DNA of 64,000 nucleotides from JAVBLW01 sp031553215 (GTDB lineage Bacteria; Bacillota_I; Bacilli_A; Acholeplasmatales; Anaeroplasmataceae). A model generated the notes under the pieces. The model was not told the origin of the DNA, did not search any database, and was given only the letters and a program-made list of their open reading frames with translations. Below are positions 7,588-17,808 of this stretch, piece by piece (within the stretch, counting starts at the first letter, position 1; every line of letters begins with the position of its first letter). The DNA lies in the NCBI GenBank assembly GCA_031553215.1, contig JAVBLW010000003.1:207473-271472 (forward strand), read 5' to 3'. A program made the position numbers and the translations under genes.

Positions 7588-8007
7588 CTATCTCCTTTTG
7601 ATATCTAAATAATTTTGTAGAATTACTACCGCAGCTAATTCATCTTTTTTTTCTTTACGATCTTTTCTTTTTACATTTCCTTCAAGCATTGCGCGGTTAA
7701 CAGTAATTGAAGTTAATCTTTCATCTAAAAGTTCTACCTTAATATCACTAATTGCTTCGAGATTTTTTTTGAAATCTTCGCTAATTTGAGCTCTAATTCC
7801 AGCACTACCATTCATATGCTTAGGGTACCCTAGAATAACGGTTTTAATACCTTCTTTTTCACAAAGTTCCTTTGTTTTGTTTACAGCATATTCATAGTCA
7901 TCATCTTTAAATCTTAATGTATCATAAGTACGAGCAAACATACCTAGTTCATCGCTAATAGCCATACCTAATGTTTTACTACCTAAATCTAATCCAAAAT
8001 ATCTCAT
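7588..8007 (-). CDS. ruvX: YqgF/RuvX-family putative Holliday junction resolvase / rRNA processing nuclease
   Basis: This 139-aa RNase H-fold protein has GLDLGSKTLGMAISD at the amino terminus (first catalytic Asp), VILGYPKHMNGSAG, and LLDERLTSITV with the conserved DER. Family length fits. Members act in 16S rRNA 5' maturation and have been proposed as Holliday junction resolvases. The start codon overlaps the alaS stop (TAATG), so translation is probably coupled. Confidence 0.93.
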   Translation of the reverse strand: MRYFGLDLGSKTLGMAISDELGMFARTYDTLRFKDDDYEYAVNKTKELCEKEGIKTVILGYPKHMNGSAGIRAQISEDFKKNLEAISDIKVELLDERLTSITVNRAMLEGNVKRKDRKEKKDELAAVVILQNYLDIKRR

Positions 8008-10619
8008 TATAGTATACCTTTAATATGTTTTAAAGCATCGTCTACTTTACTAACATCTTTTCCACCAGCTTGGGCAAGGTTTTTCTTACCTCCACCACCA
8101 CCTCCGGTGATTTTTGTTGCTTCTTTAACAAATAAATTTGCATCATATTTATCACTAGTTGCACAAACGAAAGTGACTTTTGCTTCATCTACACTCGCAA
8201 GCATTACTAAATCAAGATTATAATTATTTTGTAAAGCTTGTGCCATTTCTTTTACTAAATTAGAATCAAGTGAATTTATTTTTACTACTAAACTCTTTCC
8301 AACAATATCTTTTTCAAAGGTATTTAATTGTTTTAATACATTTTGACTTTTCTTGCTTTGATAATCTTTTTCTAATTCATGTAAAGCTTTTGATGTAGCT
8401 TGAATAATATTACGCATAGTTAAAATATATTCATAACCACGTTTGTCATTATAACTTAAATTATTGTTAAATTCAAGTGAGATGCCTTCTTTGTTTGCTT
8501 CAGCAATTATATTATTAGCTTTATTTAATAAAGCATTTAAATCACCATCTAATGTTGAAATATTTTCTTTTAATAATTCTAAGGCATTATTTCCAGTAAC
8601 TCCAAGACATCTAAATATTCCTGAACCAATTGATTCAATACTTACAATCATAAATTCTTTTATTTCATTTGTATTAGAAACGTGGGTCCCAGCACAGAAT
8701 TCTTTTGAGAAGTCCATGTCTACTACTCTAACTTTATCTCCATACTTGTCATCAAATAAAGCCATAGCACCAAGTTTTTTTGCTTCATCTAAATTTAAAA
8801 CTTGTGTTTTAACTTCATGATTATTTATAATATTTTCATTTACTAATTTTTCTACTTTTAAAATTTCTTCATCTGTTAGATTTTGGTAATTATTAAAGTC
8901 AAAACGAACATATGAGTCAGAAACTTGTGATCCTTGTTGGTGAACATGATTACCTAAAACATTTTGTAATGCTGCTTGTAATAAGTGACATGCAGAGTGA
9001 TTTTTTCTTGTATTATCGCGGTTATTTATATCTACAGCACAAGATACAATATCACCTTCAGATAAAGTATTTTCTTTTAATAAATGAATGTGTTGTCCAT
9101 TTGGCATTTTTGCTACATCTAATACTTCAATATCATTAATTGTTCCTTTATCAGATAATTGACCTCCACTAAATGCATAGAAAGGAGTCTTATCTAGTAC
9201 AACGCTATCTCCAAAACATTTTATTACCTTAGCTGTAGTATTAATTTTTTCATAACCAACGAAAATACTTTCTTCTTTAAAATTCAAATATTCTTCATTT
9301 TGATTTTTCATACTATTAACTTCTTTACGAGAATTTCTAGCTCTTTCTTTTTGTTCATTCATAGCTTTTTTAAATTCATCTTGATTAACAGTCATACCTA
9401 ATTCTTCAGCATATTCTAACGTTAATTCATATGGGAATCCAAATGTATCATATAATAAGAAGGCATCATATCCACTAATTACTTTTCCATTTGTATTTTT
9501 AGCAATAGTTTCAAATTTCTTTTCTCCATTAGAAATGGTAGATAAGAATTTTTCCTCTTCACGAGTGATAATTTCTTTAACAATATCAGCTTTTTCATTT
9601 AAATATGGATAGAACATTTGCATTATTTCAATTACAACATCAACTAATGCAGCCATAAAAGGTTTTTCAATTCCTAATTTTTTTCCATATTTTGTAGCCC
9701 TTCTTAATACTCTTCTTAGAACATATCCTCTACCTTCATTAGAAAGAGTTGCCCCATCGCTTACTGCAAATGTAACTGTTCTAACATGGTCAGCAATAAC
9801 TTTAAAAGCCATTTGTCCGGTATAAGTAACTCCACTTATTTCCTCAATCTTTTTAATGATTGGCATAAATAAATCTGTATCATAGTTAGTATCAACCTCT
9901 TGCATTACACAAGCCATACGTTCAAGACCACATCCAGTATCGATATTTCTACTTGGAAGTTCTTTATAATCTTTACGTTCTACACCTTCTTTAGAATTAT
10001 ATTGACTGAAAACAATATTCCAAATTTCAATATAACGATCATTCTCTAAATCATTTTGTAAAACTGTAATACCTCTATTATCATATTTTTCACCACGATC
10101 ATAGAAAATTTCAGTATCTGGTCCACATGGTCCTTCACCAATTTCCCAAAAGTTACCTTCTAATGGTATTAAATGACTAGGATCTACACCTAAACTTATC
10201 CATTTATTTTTAGCTGTTTCATCACTAGGATAATAAGTCATATATAATCTATCTTTTTCAAATCCAAACCATTTTTCACTAGTTAATAATTCAAAACCAA
10301 ATTCAATTGCTTCATTTTTGAAATAATCACCAATTGAAAAGTTTCCTAACATCTCAAAAAAAGTATGATGTCTAGCTGTTTTACCAACATTTTCAATATC
10401 ATTTGTTCTAATACATTTTTGAGCATTAGTGATTCTAGGATTGTCAGGAATCATTGTTCCATCAAAATATTTCTTTAATGGTGCAACTCCTGCATTTGTC
10501 CATAGTAATGTTGGATCATTAACAGGAACAAGACTTGCACTTGGTTCTACACTATGTCCTTTACTGGCAAAAAAATCTAGCCACATTTGTCTAATTTCAT
10601 AACTTTTTAATTTTCTCAT
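8007..10619 (-). CDS. alaS: alanyl-tRNA synthetase
   Basis: This 870-aa enzyme charges tRNA-Ala. It has the class II catalytic core at the amino terminus (RQMWLDFFASKGH, DPTLLWTNAGVAPLK, CIRTNDIENVGKTARHHTFFEMLGNFSIG), and the editing domain with HSACH and the later C-x-x-x-H (EFCAGTHV) zinc ligands. The carboxy-terminal domain carries the glycine-rich GGGGGGKKNLAQAGG. It is preceded by GGAGG and by an alanine T-box, and leads an operon with ruvX, the DUF1292 gene and the trmR-like gene. Confidence 0.97.
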   Translation of the reverse strand: MRKLKSYEIRQMWLDFFASKGHSVEPSASLVPVNDPTLLWTNAGVAPLKKYFDGTMIPDNPRITNAQKCIRTNDIENVGKTARHHTFFEMLGNFSIGDYFKNEAIEFGFELLTSEKWFGFEKDRLYMTYYPSDETAKNKWISLGVDPSHLIPLEGNFWEIGEGPCGPDTEIFYDRGEKYDNRGITVLQNDLENDRYIEIWNIVFSQYNSKEGVERKDYKELPSRNIDTGCGLERMACVMQEVDTNYDTDLFMPIIKKIEEISGVTYTGQMAFKVIADHVRTVTFAVSDGATLSNEGRGYVLRRVLRRATKYGKKLGIEKPFMAALVDVVIEIMQMFYPYLNEKADIVKEIITREEEKFLSTISNGEKKFETIAKNTNGKVISGYDAFLLYDTFGFPYELTLEYAEELGMTVNQDEFKKAMNEQKERARNSRKEVNSMKNQNEEYLNFKEESIFVGYEKINTTAKVIKCFGDSVVLDKTPFYAFSGGQLSDKGTINDIEVLDVAKMPNGQHIHLLKENTLSEGDIVSCAVDINNRDNTRKNHSACHLLQAALQNVLGNHVHQQGSQVSDSYVRFDFNNYQNLTDEEILKVEKLVNENIINNHEVKTQVLNLDEAKKLGAMALFDDKYGDKVRVVDMDFSKEFCAGTHVSNTNEIKEFMIVSIESIGSGIFRCLGVTGNNALELLKENISTLDGDLNALLNKANNIIAEANKEGISLEFNNNLSYNDKRGYEYILTMRNIIQATSKALHELEKDYQSKKSQNVLKQLNTFEKDIVGKSLVVKINSLDSNLVKEMAQALQNNYNLDLVMLASVDEAKVTFVCATSDKYDANLFVKEATKITGGGGGGKKNLAQAGGKDVSKVDDALKHIKGIL

Positions 10620-10850
10620 ATTTCCTCCAAAAAATAAAAAAATCGTCCTACAAAAAAGGACGAGATAACCCGTGGTACCACCTTAATTCTAAGAATTCTT
10701 CTTAGCACTTAAGCCCTTAAAGCGGGAAACTAAATGCTCAATAGTTGCTTCTAAATAAATTGACTCTATGTTCTTTCACCATCGCCATAGTCTCTATAAA
10801 TCAAAAATTTATTTATACTTATCTACATCTTCGCACATAATATAAGTATA
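10620..10850 (-). promoter_or_regulatory. T-box leader (alanine) of alaS, with promoter -10
   Basis: On the minus strand the leader contains AAGGTGGTACCACGGG (the T-box bulge that pairs with the tRNA end, about 10666-10684). A terminator follows (TCGTCC and GGACGA arms, then T-run, 10630-10657), just before the alaS binding site. Upstream, a Stem I-like region carries GAA-GCA-A, where GCA (10746-10748) is an alanine codon followed by a purine, as expected for a specifier. A TATACT -10 box lies at 10845-10850. Uncharged tRNA-Ala should favour readthrough. This accounts for most of the 383 bases between alaS and the next gene. Confidence 0.93.
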
Positions 10851-11003
10851 GCATATTTTATTTATTTTTAAAGTATCTTTTTATATTTTTTTCAAAGTAA
10901 AATAGTTAAAATTTACCTTAATAAATTTATTCAAGTTTAAATTACCCTAAAATCAACTTTTTTTAGTTAATTTCAATATAATTAAAGAAAAAGGAGGATT
11001 CCT

Positions 11004-11282
11004 ATGACTAATTTTGGTGAAACAATTAAAAAATATCGCGAAAATTTTGGATATTCGCAACAATATGTAGCAAATTTGATAAATATGAATCAATCAAATT
11101 ATTCTAAAATAGAACGCGGTATACAAGAACCTAATCTGTCCCAATTAAAATCATTGGCTGAAATTCTCCACTTTAGTATTGATGATATTCTTGGAATAAA
11201 TATTTCCGAAACAAAAAGTAAAGATCTTGAATTATTACATGATATTCAACGTCTAATAAGAAAACATACTACAAATAATTAA
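11004..11282 (+). CDS. XRE-family helix-turn-helix regulator
   Basis: This 92-aa protein has a Cro/CI-type helix-turn-helix at about residues 7-60 (IKKYRENFGYSQQYVANLINMNQSNYSKIERG) and a short tail without an effector domain. The start follows AAAGGAGG. It is a single gene between alaS (divergent) and a convergent small ORF, bounded by a strong terminator. Its target is not evident; self-regulation would be typical. Confidence 0.88.
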   Translation: MTNFGETIKKYRENFGYSQQYVANLINMNQSNYSKIERGIQEPNLSQLKSLAEILHFSIDDILGINISETKSKDLELLHDIQRLIRKHTTNN

Positions 11283-11316
11283 AAGAGGAATCAATGATTC
11301 CTCTTTGGTTTTTTCG
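11282..11316 (+). terminator. terminator after the XRE gene
   Basis: AAAGAGGAATC and GATTCCTCTTT form an 11-bp stem with a 3-base loop, followed by GG and a run of T. Read on the other strand it lies just after the 39-aa ORF stop. Confidence 0.85.
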
Positions 11317-11436
11317 CTACATCATCTTTGATTTAAGAGCATGTATTAGTTTTTTCATCTTCTTATTAGCGCGAGCATCAACTATAACATATGATACCGC
11401 ACAACCAAGAACCATGTACGCTAAAGGCTTAGTCAT
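11317..11436 (-). CDS. 39-residue putative membrane microprotein
   Basis: The ATG at 11434-11436 is preceded by AGAGGTGAT at ideal spacing. The product starts MTKPLAYMVLGCAVSYVIV, which is one short hydrophobic segment. It then becomes strongly basic (ANKKMKKLIHALKSKMM). It lies 28 bases downstream of recD2 and is probably the last gene of that operon. The layout (one membrane span plus basic tail) resembles small uncharacterised Bacillota proteins, but I cannot assign a family. Confidence 0.65.
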   Translation of the reverse strand: MTKPLAYMVLGCAVSYVIVDARANKKMKKLIHALKSKMM

Positions 11437-11464
11437 TTTTATCACCTCTAATAGTATTTTGTGT

Positions 11465-13756
11465 TTACTTCATGAATACATACGGTGTAATATTTTCCAT
11501 ATTTTCTTCGCCTAAAGTTCTAAATGGAATCTCAGGATCGTTTATATAAATAGTATTATCAATTATCGGTTTTTTATCTAAAAGTCTTCTAGTTAAAGAT
11601 GTTTGTCTAAAATCATCGTTAGTTGTTATTCCTTGAATAAATGAAGTATATTTACCAATAATTATTAATTTTTGTTTTGCTCTTGTTACTGCTGTGTAAA
11701 TTAATTTTCTTTTTAACATAGTAAAATAACTTGGAACAATTGGCATAATGACATTTTTATATTCACTACCTTGGCTTTTATGAATACTTATTGCATAAGC
11801 TAGGGTTAGATTTTCAAAATTTGTAGGATTATAATTAACCATCAATCCATCAAAATCAATTATTAAATATTCATTATCCTCATCTTTAACAATATCCTTT
11901 ATATATCCAATATCACCATTCATTATATTTAGTATTGGATCATTTTTTAATTGTAATACCTTGTCATTAACTTTGAATAATTTTGTTCCTCTTACAATCA
12001 TTTTTTCATTTGGATTAAATTTTTCTTGAATTACTTTATTGATATTATCAATACCTGCAACTCCACTATACATTGGAATAAGTATTTGTAAATCAGTTAT
12101 TAAGTTCCCACCTTTTTCAATAAAGTTCTTAGTAAATAATTCAATTTTCTCTACTACCATTGAAGAGTCACAATCATAGTACATAACTTCTTTTTTTTCT
12201 CTAAAATTATTAAAATTAACATTTTGATTTTTTATATCAATTGATAATTTTATAATATCACTATCCATTGCTTGTCGCATTACTTCATTTAATCTCGATA
12301 CCTTAATAGTATTTGAAGCAATCAGATCATGTAATACATTACCAGGTCCAATGCTAGGTAATTGGAATTCATCACCGACAATAATTACCTTGCAAGAATT
12401 TGGAATTGCTTTAAAGAAATTATAGGCTAAATTGATATCAATCATTGACGCTTCATCGATAATAATGGTTTTTGCGCTTAATAAATTATCTTCATTATAC
12501 GTAAATTCAAGATTATAATTATAACCTAAAGCTTTATGGATTGTACTTGCTTGAATATTTGTACTTTCAGATAGTCTTTTAGCGGCTCTTCCTGTAGGTG
12601 CTACTAATAATAATTGATTTTGAAAATCATCTTCATCAATTTTTGTTTTTTGTAAGCAAGCAAGCATATTTAATATTCCCTTTATAATAGTTGTTTTACC
12701 AGTTCCTGGTCCTCCAGTTATAATCGAAATATTTGAATTTATAGAATTAAAAATTGCTTCTTTTTGACTATATGTATAATTTATTTCATACGCTTTTTCT
12801 ATTTCATCTAAATAAGTATTTAATTTATTTTGATCATATATTTTAGTATTTGCAGTATTGTTTTTTATTAAACATATTTTTTTACTGAAATTAATTTCAT
12901 TTTCATATAAATATCTTATATAAATTCTATTTTCTTCTTTTATAAGTCGATTATCTTCAATAAGATTAGAAATGCATCTTTCAATTGTTTCTACTGCTAT
13001 TAATTCTTCTGTTATACCTTTATTTAATAAATTTTGGGCACTATTTATTAGCTGAACATCCGTCAAAAAAACAAATCCATTAGTATTACAAACGTAATTA
13101 AGAGTATATAATAATCCTTCTCTTATTCTAAGTTCATCATGAATACTAAATCCAATTGTTAATGCTAAATTATCACTTTTAGTAAAGCCATAACCATCTA
13201 CTTCATAAATTAAACGGTATGGATTACTTTTTATTTTTGATATAGTTTCATTACCATAATTATCATATAATTTTTTAATCATATTGGCAGTAAGACCATA
13301 ATTATATAATTCAACATATGTTTCTTCGTTTGATTTGTTTTCCATTAATGCATCATATATTTGTTTTTGTTTTTTTTCTGGAATTTGAACTAAGTTAAGG
13401 ATTGTATAGTCCTTTTCTATTAATTCTAAACAGTTTTTTCCTAGCACTTCATAAATCTTAGTTGCAGTTTTCTCGCCAATCCCTTTAAAAAGATCACTAG
13501 ATAGAAAGGAAATAATACCTTCTTTAGAATCAATATCGAGTCTTTTAAAAGTAGATACTTTAAACTGAGTACCAAATTTTTGATGTTCTATATATTCACC
13601 AAAAAATTCATATCTTAATTCTTCACTTAATAATGGAAAATAACCAACAACGGTCATTTCATCATCGTCATCGGTTATTATTTTCACTACCTTATAAAGT
13701 GAATCTTCTGCCTGATATATAAAGTTTTTAATTTTCCCAATTACACTTTCAGACAT
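11465..13756 (-). CDS. recD2: RecD2-type ATP-dependent DNA helicase
   Basis: This 763-aa SF1B helicase has the long amino-terminal region of RecD2: helix-hairpin-helix-like repeats around residues 80-200 (FKGIGEKTATKIYEVLG). Motor motifs follow: GGPGTGKTT near residue 350, APTGRAAKRL, IIDEASMID, VGDEFQLPSIGPG and LAYAISIHKSQGSEY. The start is the ATG at 13754-13756 after AGAGGTGAT; the longer upstream frame reads back through the mnmA stop and is not used. No RecBC partner is present, consistent with the stand-alone RecD2 class implicated in replication-fork repair. It follows mnmA by 10 bases. Confidence 0.94.
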   Translation of the reverse strand: MSESVIGKIKNFIYQAEDSLYKVVKIITDDDDEMTVVGYFPLLSEELRYEFFGEYIEHQKFGTQFKVSTFKRLDIDSKEGIISFLSSDLFKGIGEKTATKIYEVLGKNCLELIEKDYTILNLVQIPEKKQKQIYDALMENKSNEETYVELYNYGLTANMIKKLYDNYGNETISKIKSNPYRLIYEVDGYGFTKSDNLALTIGFSIHDELRIREGLLYTLNYVCNTNGFVFLTDVQLINSAQNLLNKGITEELIAVETIERCISNLIEDNRLIKEENRIYIRYLYENEINFSKKICLIKNNTANTKIYDQNKLNTYLDEIEKAYEINYTYSQKEAIFNSINSNISIITGGPGTGKTTIIKGILNMLACLQKTKIDEDDFQNQLLLVAPTGRAAKRLSESTNIQASTIHKALGYNYNLEFTYNEDNLLSAKTIIIDEASMIDINLAYNFFKAIPNSCKVIIVGDEFQLPSIGPGNVLHDLIASNTIKVSRLNEVMRQAMDSDIIKLSIDIKNQNVNFNNFREKKEVMYYDCDSSMVVEKIELFTKNFIEKGGNLITDLQILIPMYSGVAGIDNINKVIQEKFNPNEKMIVRGTKLFKVNDKVLQLKNDPILNIMNGDIGYIKDIVKDEDNEYLIIDFDGLMVNYNPTNFENLTLAYAISIHKSQGSEYKNVIMPIVPSYFTMLKRKLIYTAVTRAKQKLIIIGKYTSFIQGITTNDDFRQTSLTRRLLDKKPIIDNTIYINDPEIPFRTLGEENMENITPYVFMK

Positions 13757-13766
13757 TAAATCACCT

Positions 13767-14900
<1,134 letters not shown>

Positions 14901-14920
14901 ATTCTCACCACAATCTATTA

Positions 14921-15484
14921 CTACCATTTGTTTTGTAAATTATTTTCTATTATATAATTATATACCTTTTCATGTAACATTTCTTTATTTTTGCTTAAGT
15001 TTTCACGTATTTTTGTAGAGCTTATTTCTGAATCAAAATCTAAAATGATAAAATTCTTTATATATTCGTGTAATTCCTCGGCTAAAAATTCTTTTATATC
15101 AATATTTCCTCTAGAGATAATTATAAATTTATATTCCATAACTAAGCTTTTATAATTTCTCCATTTTGTAATATTTACTATATTATCAGCACCCATTACA
15201 AAATGGATATTATCATAGTTTTTACTTAATTTTTCTAAAGTACTATACGTACCTTTATAATCGGCGGTATTTGTTTCAATATCACTAACCACTGCATCAC
15301 CTTGAAACATAAGATTAAGCATGTTTATACGATCATATGAAGGCAACAATTCCTTTTCATCATAGTTATTCCCAACTGGAATAATTATAATGTTTTCTGG
15401 ATTAAATTTTCTTTTTAATTCATCAACAATTTCAAAATGTGCCAATGTAGGGGGATTAAATGATCCACCATATACAATATTCAT
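14921..15484 (-). CDS. nadD: nicotinate-nucleotide adenylyltransferase
   Basis: This 187-aa nucleotidyltransferase-fold enzyme converts nicotinate mononucleotide to the dinucleotide, the step after the nadABC products encoded near 40-44 kb. Key motifs are YGGSFNPPTLAH (the HxGH-like T/LAH) at residues 4-15, IIPVGNNYDEKELL, FVMGADNI, and the ISSTKIRENL end motif. The start is the ATG at 15482-15484 right after GGTGAT, rather than the GTG three codons upstream. Confidence 0.93.
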   Translation of the reverse strand: MNIVYGGSFNPPTLAHFEIVDELKRKFNPENIIIIPVGNNYDEKELLPSYDRINMLNLMFQGDAVVSDIETNTADYKGTYSTLEKLSKNYDNIHFVMGADNIVNITKWRNYKSLVMEYKFIIISRGNIDIKEFLAEELHEYIKNFIILDFDSEISSTKIRENLSKNKEMLHEKVYNYIIENNLQNKW

Positions 15485-15542
15485 ATTAATCACCGTCTAT
15501 ATGATATCACAAATTATCCATTTTATAAATATACAAGTAAAT

Positions 15543-16781
15543 TTAATCAGCCTTTTGTTTTAGATATCCCTCTACTATATTATCAAAGTCTTCTCCTCTT
15601 TGGATATAACTTTCATATTGATCATATGATGCACACATAGGAGAAAATAAAATATACTCATCAAGTCTTTCATTTAAGGAACATAATGTAGCTTCTTTTA
15701 ATGTATCAAATTCTTTTACTTCTATTTGATGTTTTAAGAAAAATTCTTTTATCTTGTTTTTACTTTCACCATATACATAAACTTTTTTTATTCTATTTAA
15801 TACATCATATAAATTATCAATATTATCTTTTCTATCATATCCACCACAAATTAAATTTACTTCATTAAAATTAGTTATTGCGGCCATTGTAGAGTAGATA
15901 TTTGTACTCTTTGCATCATTATATAAATAATCTGATTTTTTTTGCATACGATATTTTACACCTTCAAAGGTAAGTAAAACTTCTTTAATATCCTTAGTAT
16001 CAATATTAAGAATTTTTCCTACACAAATCGCAGCCATTGCATTTAAAAGATTATGTTTACCTAAAATTTTTATTTTATTAGTTTTGATTATCTTTTCTTT
16101 TTTAAAGTAAATATATCCATTATATTCATAACAATCGGCTAGTTTACTATCTAATGAAAAACTATATTTATTAATTTCTAAGTTTTTAGCTAATTTTCTT
16201 AGATTTATATCATCATAATAATAAACCAAATGTTCATCAGTTGTTTGTCTTGTAACAAGTTTTTTCTTAGCTTGAAAATAATTATAAAAACTTCCATGAT
16301 GATCTAAATGGCATGGACTTATATTAAGCATAACTGAAATTTTAGGATGAAAAGTTAAACATCCTTCTAATTGAAAACTAGATAATTCACAAACAAATAA
16401 GTCCGCTTCTTTATTGTCTAGTATTGCATCACTAACACTATACCCAATATTTCCACATGCTATAGCGCTTAGTCTCTTATTAATTATTTTTGTTACTAAT
16501 TCAGTAGTGGTAGTTTTTCCATTACTACCTGTTATTCCTACAAAGAAATGATTATATAACATATATACTAATTCTATATCAGTAATAACTTTTATCTTCA
16601 TATATTCAAAATCTTTTATTACTTTTTCACTATATTTTATACCAGGACTTTTTATAACTAAATCATAGTCATATCTCTTTACTTCACTTAATTCTAGGAT
16701 ATCGTAATCAAATTTAAAATCATTCAATATTCTTTCTACACCTTTTGTGCTTACACCATTTCCTAATACAAGTATCTTCAT
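15543..16781 (-). CDS. murD: UDP-N-acetylmuramoylalanine--D-glutamate ligase
   Basis: This 412-aa Mur ligase adds D-Glu to UDP-MurNAc-L-Ala in the cytoplasm. It has the amino-terminal Rossmann-like domain (MKILVLGNGVSTKG), the P-loop GITGSNGKTTTTEL near residue 105, ELSSFQLEG, NISPCHLDHHG and NDAKSTN. The family is usually about 450 aa, so this is a compact version. The start follows GGGTGAT. It is separated from mraY/murE (about 22 kb), unlike the usual dcw cluster. Confidence 0.95.
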   Translation of the reverse strand: MKILVLGNGVSTKGVERILNDFKFDYDILELSEVKRYDYDLVIKSPGIKYSEKVIKDFEYMKIKVITDIELVYMLYNHFFVGITGSNGKTTTTELVTKIINKRLSAIACGNIGYSVSDAILDNKEADLFVCELSSFQLEGCLTFHPKISVMLNISPCHLDHHGSFYNYFQAKKKLVTRQTTDEHLVYYYDDINLRKLAKNLEINKYSFSLDSKLADCYEYNGYIYFKKEKIIKTNKIKILGKHNLLNAMAAICVGKILNIDTKDIKEVLLTFEGVKYRMQKKSDYLYNDAKSTNIYSTMAAITNFNEVNLICGGYDRKDNIDNLYDVLNRIKKVYVYGESKNKIKEFFLKHQIEVKEFDTLKEATLCSLNERLDEYILFSPMCASYDQYESYIQRGEDFDNIVEGYLKQKAD

Positions 16782-16824
16782 CCTATCACCCTATTACATG
16801 ATATGCATAAGGGCTTTAAAATAG

Positions 16825-16858
16825 AAAAAAAGTGTTAAAAATTATTTTTTTAACACAT
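16825..16858 (-). terminator. terminator of the first DegV gene
   Basis: GTGTTAAAAA and TTTTTAACAC arms overlap the stop codon and run into seven T residues on the minus strand. Confidence 0.8.
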
Positions 16859-17705
16859 ATAATATTCCTATTGTACCTTTTCCACAATGGCTACTAATTA
16901 CACATCCTGCATTAGTAATCATTATTTCTTTAGTTTGAATTATTTTTTCTAATTCTGTTTTTAAATAAATAGAATATTCATCACCCATTGAATGAGTTAC
17001 CATTACAACATCGCCATCTAAATATTCTTTATCTTTTTCAATAATATTTAATAAAGCATCTAAGGCAACCTTCATTTTACCACGAGGTTTTTTCATTACA
17101 TCCATTTTACCATCACGAACTGATATAATAGGTTTAATTTTTAAAACTGTTCCAAGTAGATGGGCAATACTGCTACATCTTCCACCCTTATATAAATAAT
17201 CCATCTTTTCTATTGCAAATTGACTTCTTACTAAAGGAATTATTTCTTCCATTTTTCTTACTATTTGTGAAGTAGATAATTCACCAGATTCAACCATTTT
17301 AGCTGCCTTTAGAACAGTTAATCCTATTCCTGAAGATAAATTCATTGAGTCTACAATAAATATTCTATTTCCGATTTCATCAATCATATTCTTTGCGATA
17401 TTAGCATTATTAAATGTACTTGACATCTTTGAACTTATACCAGTATATATGACGTCATATCCTTGATCATAATATTTTTTAAATATTTCATAAAACCCAT
17501 TTATTGTATATGCCGCCGTTTTTGGTAGTATTTTTTTCTCATCAACTAAATTGTAAAGTGTCTTTGTATCTATATTTACACCATCTAAATAGCTTTCTTC
17601 TTCGAAATTAACAAATAACGGAACTACATCTATATCATATTTTTTTAATGTTTCAGGCATTAAATCAACTGTACTATCTGTAATAATTTTAACTTTATTA
17701 CTCAT
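16842..17705 (-). CDS. DegV family fatty-acid-binding protein (copy 1)
   Basis: This 287-aa DegV protein shows KIITDSTVDLMPE at the start, VPLFVNFEEESYLDG, KTAAYT, YTGISSKMSSTFNNA, IFIVDSMNLSSGIGL, and the typical MDYLYKGGRCSSIAHLLGTVLKIKPII. Relatives bind fatty acids and deliver them to the FakA kinase for phospholipid synthesis. No fakA is visible here. The ATG at 17703-17705 is 13 bases after AGGAG; a GTG four codons upstream sits too close to that site. A second DegV lies at 23.9 kb. Confidence 0.9.
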   Translation of the reverse strand: MSNKVKIITDSTVDLMPETLKKYDIDVVPLFVNFEEESYLDGVNIDTKTLYNLVDEKKILPKTAAYTINGFYEIFKKYYDQGYDVIYTGISSKMSSTFNNANIAKNMIDEIGNRIFIVDSMNLSSGIGLTVLKAAKMVESGELSTSQIVRKMEEIIPLVRSQFAIEKMDYLYKGGRCSSIAHLLGTVLKIKPIISVRDGKMDVMKKPRGKMKVALDALLNIIEKDKEYLDGDVVMVTHSMGDEYSIYLKTELEKIIQTKEIMITNAGCVISSHCGKGTIGILYVLKK

Positions 17706-17775
17706 ATATTCACACACACTCCTAATGTGGTCTATTATACCATTTTTTCATCTTTTTTCTACATTATATTAATAA

Positions 17776-17806
17776 ATAAAGGCAAATTCATGAAATTTGC
17801 CTTTAA
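17776..17806 (-). terminator. terminator of the mntP/P-type ATPase operon
   Basis: AAAGGCAAATT and AATTTGCCTTT form an 11-bp hairpin at the 3' side of the ATPase gene. The T-tract is imperfect. Confidence 0.65.
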
Positions 17807-17808
17807 AT

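Noticed and set aside
11294..11515. Plus-strand ORF of 73 codons after the XRE gene
   Set aside because: It begins inside the terminator, has no ribosome binding site, and is antisense to the 39-aa ORF, which has an excellent one.
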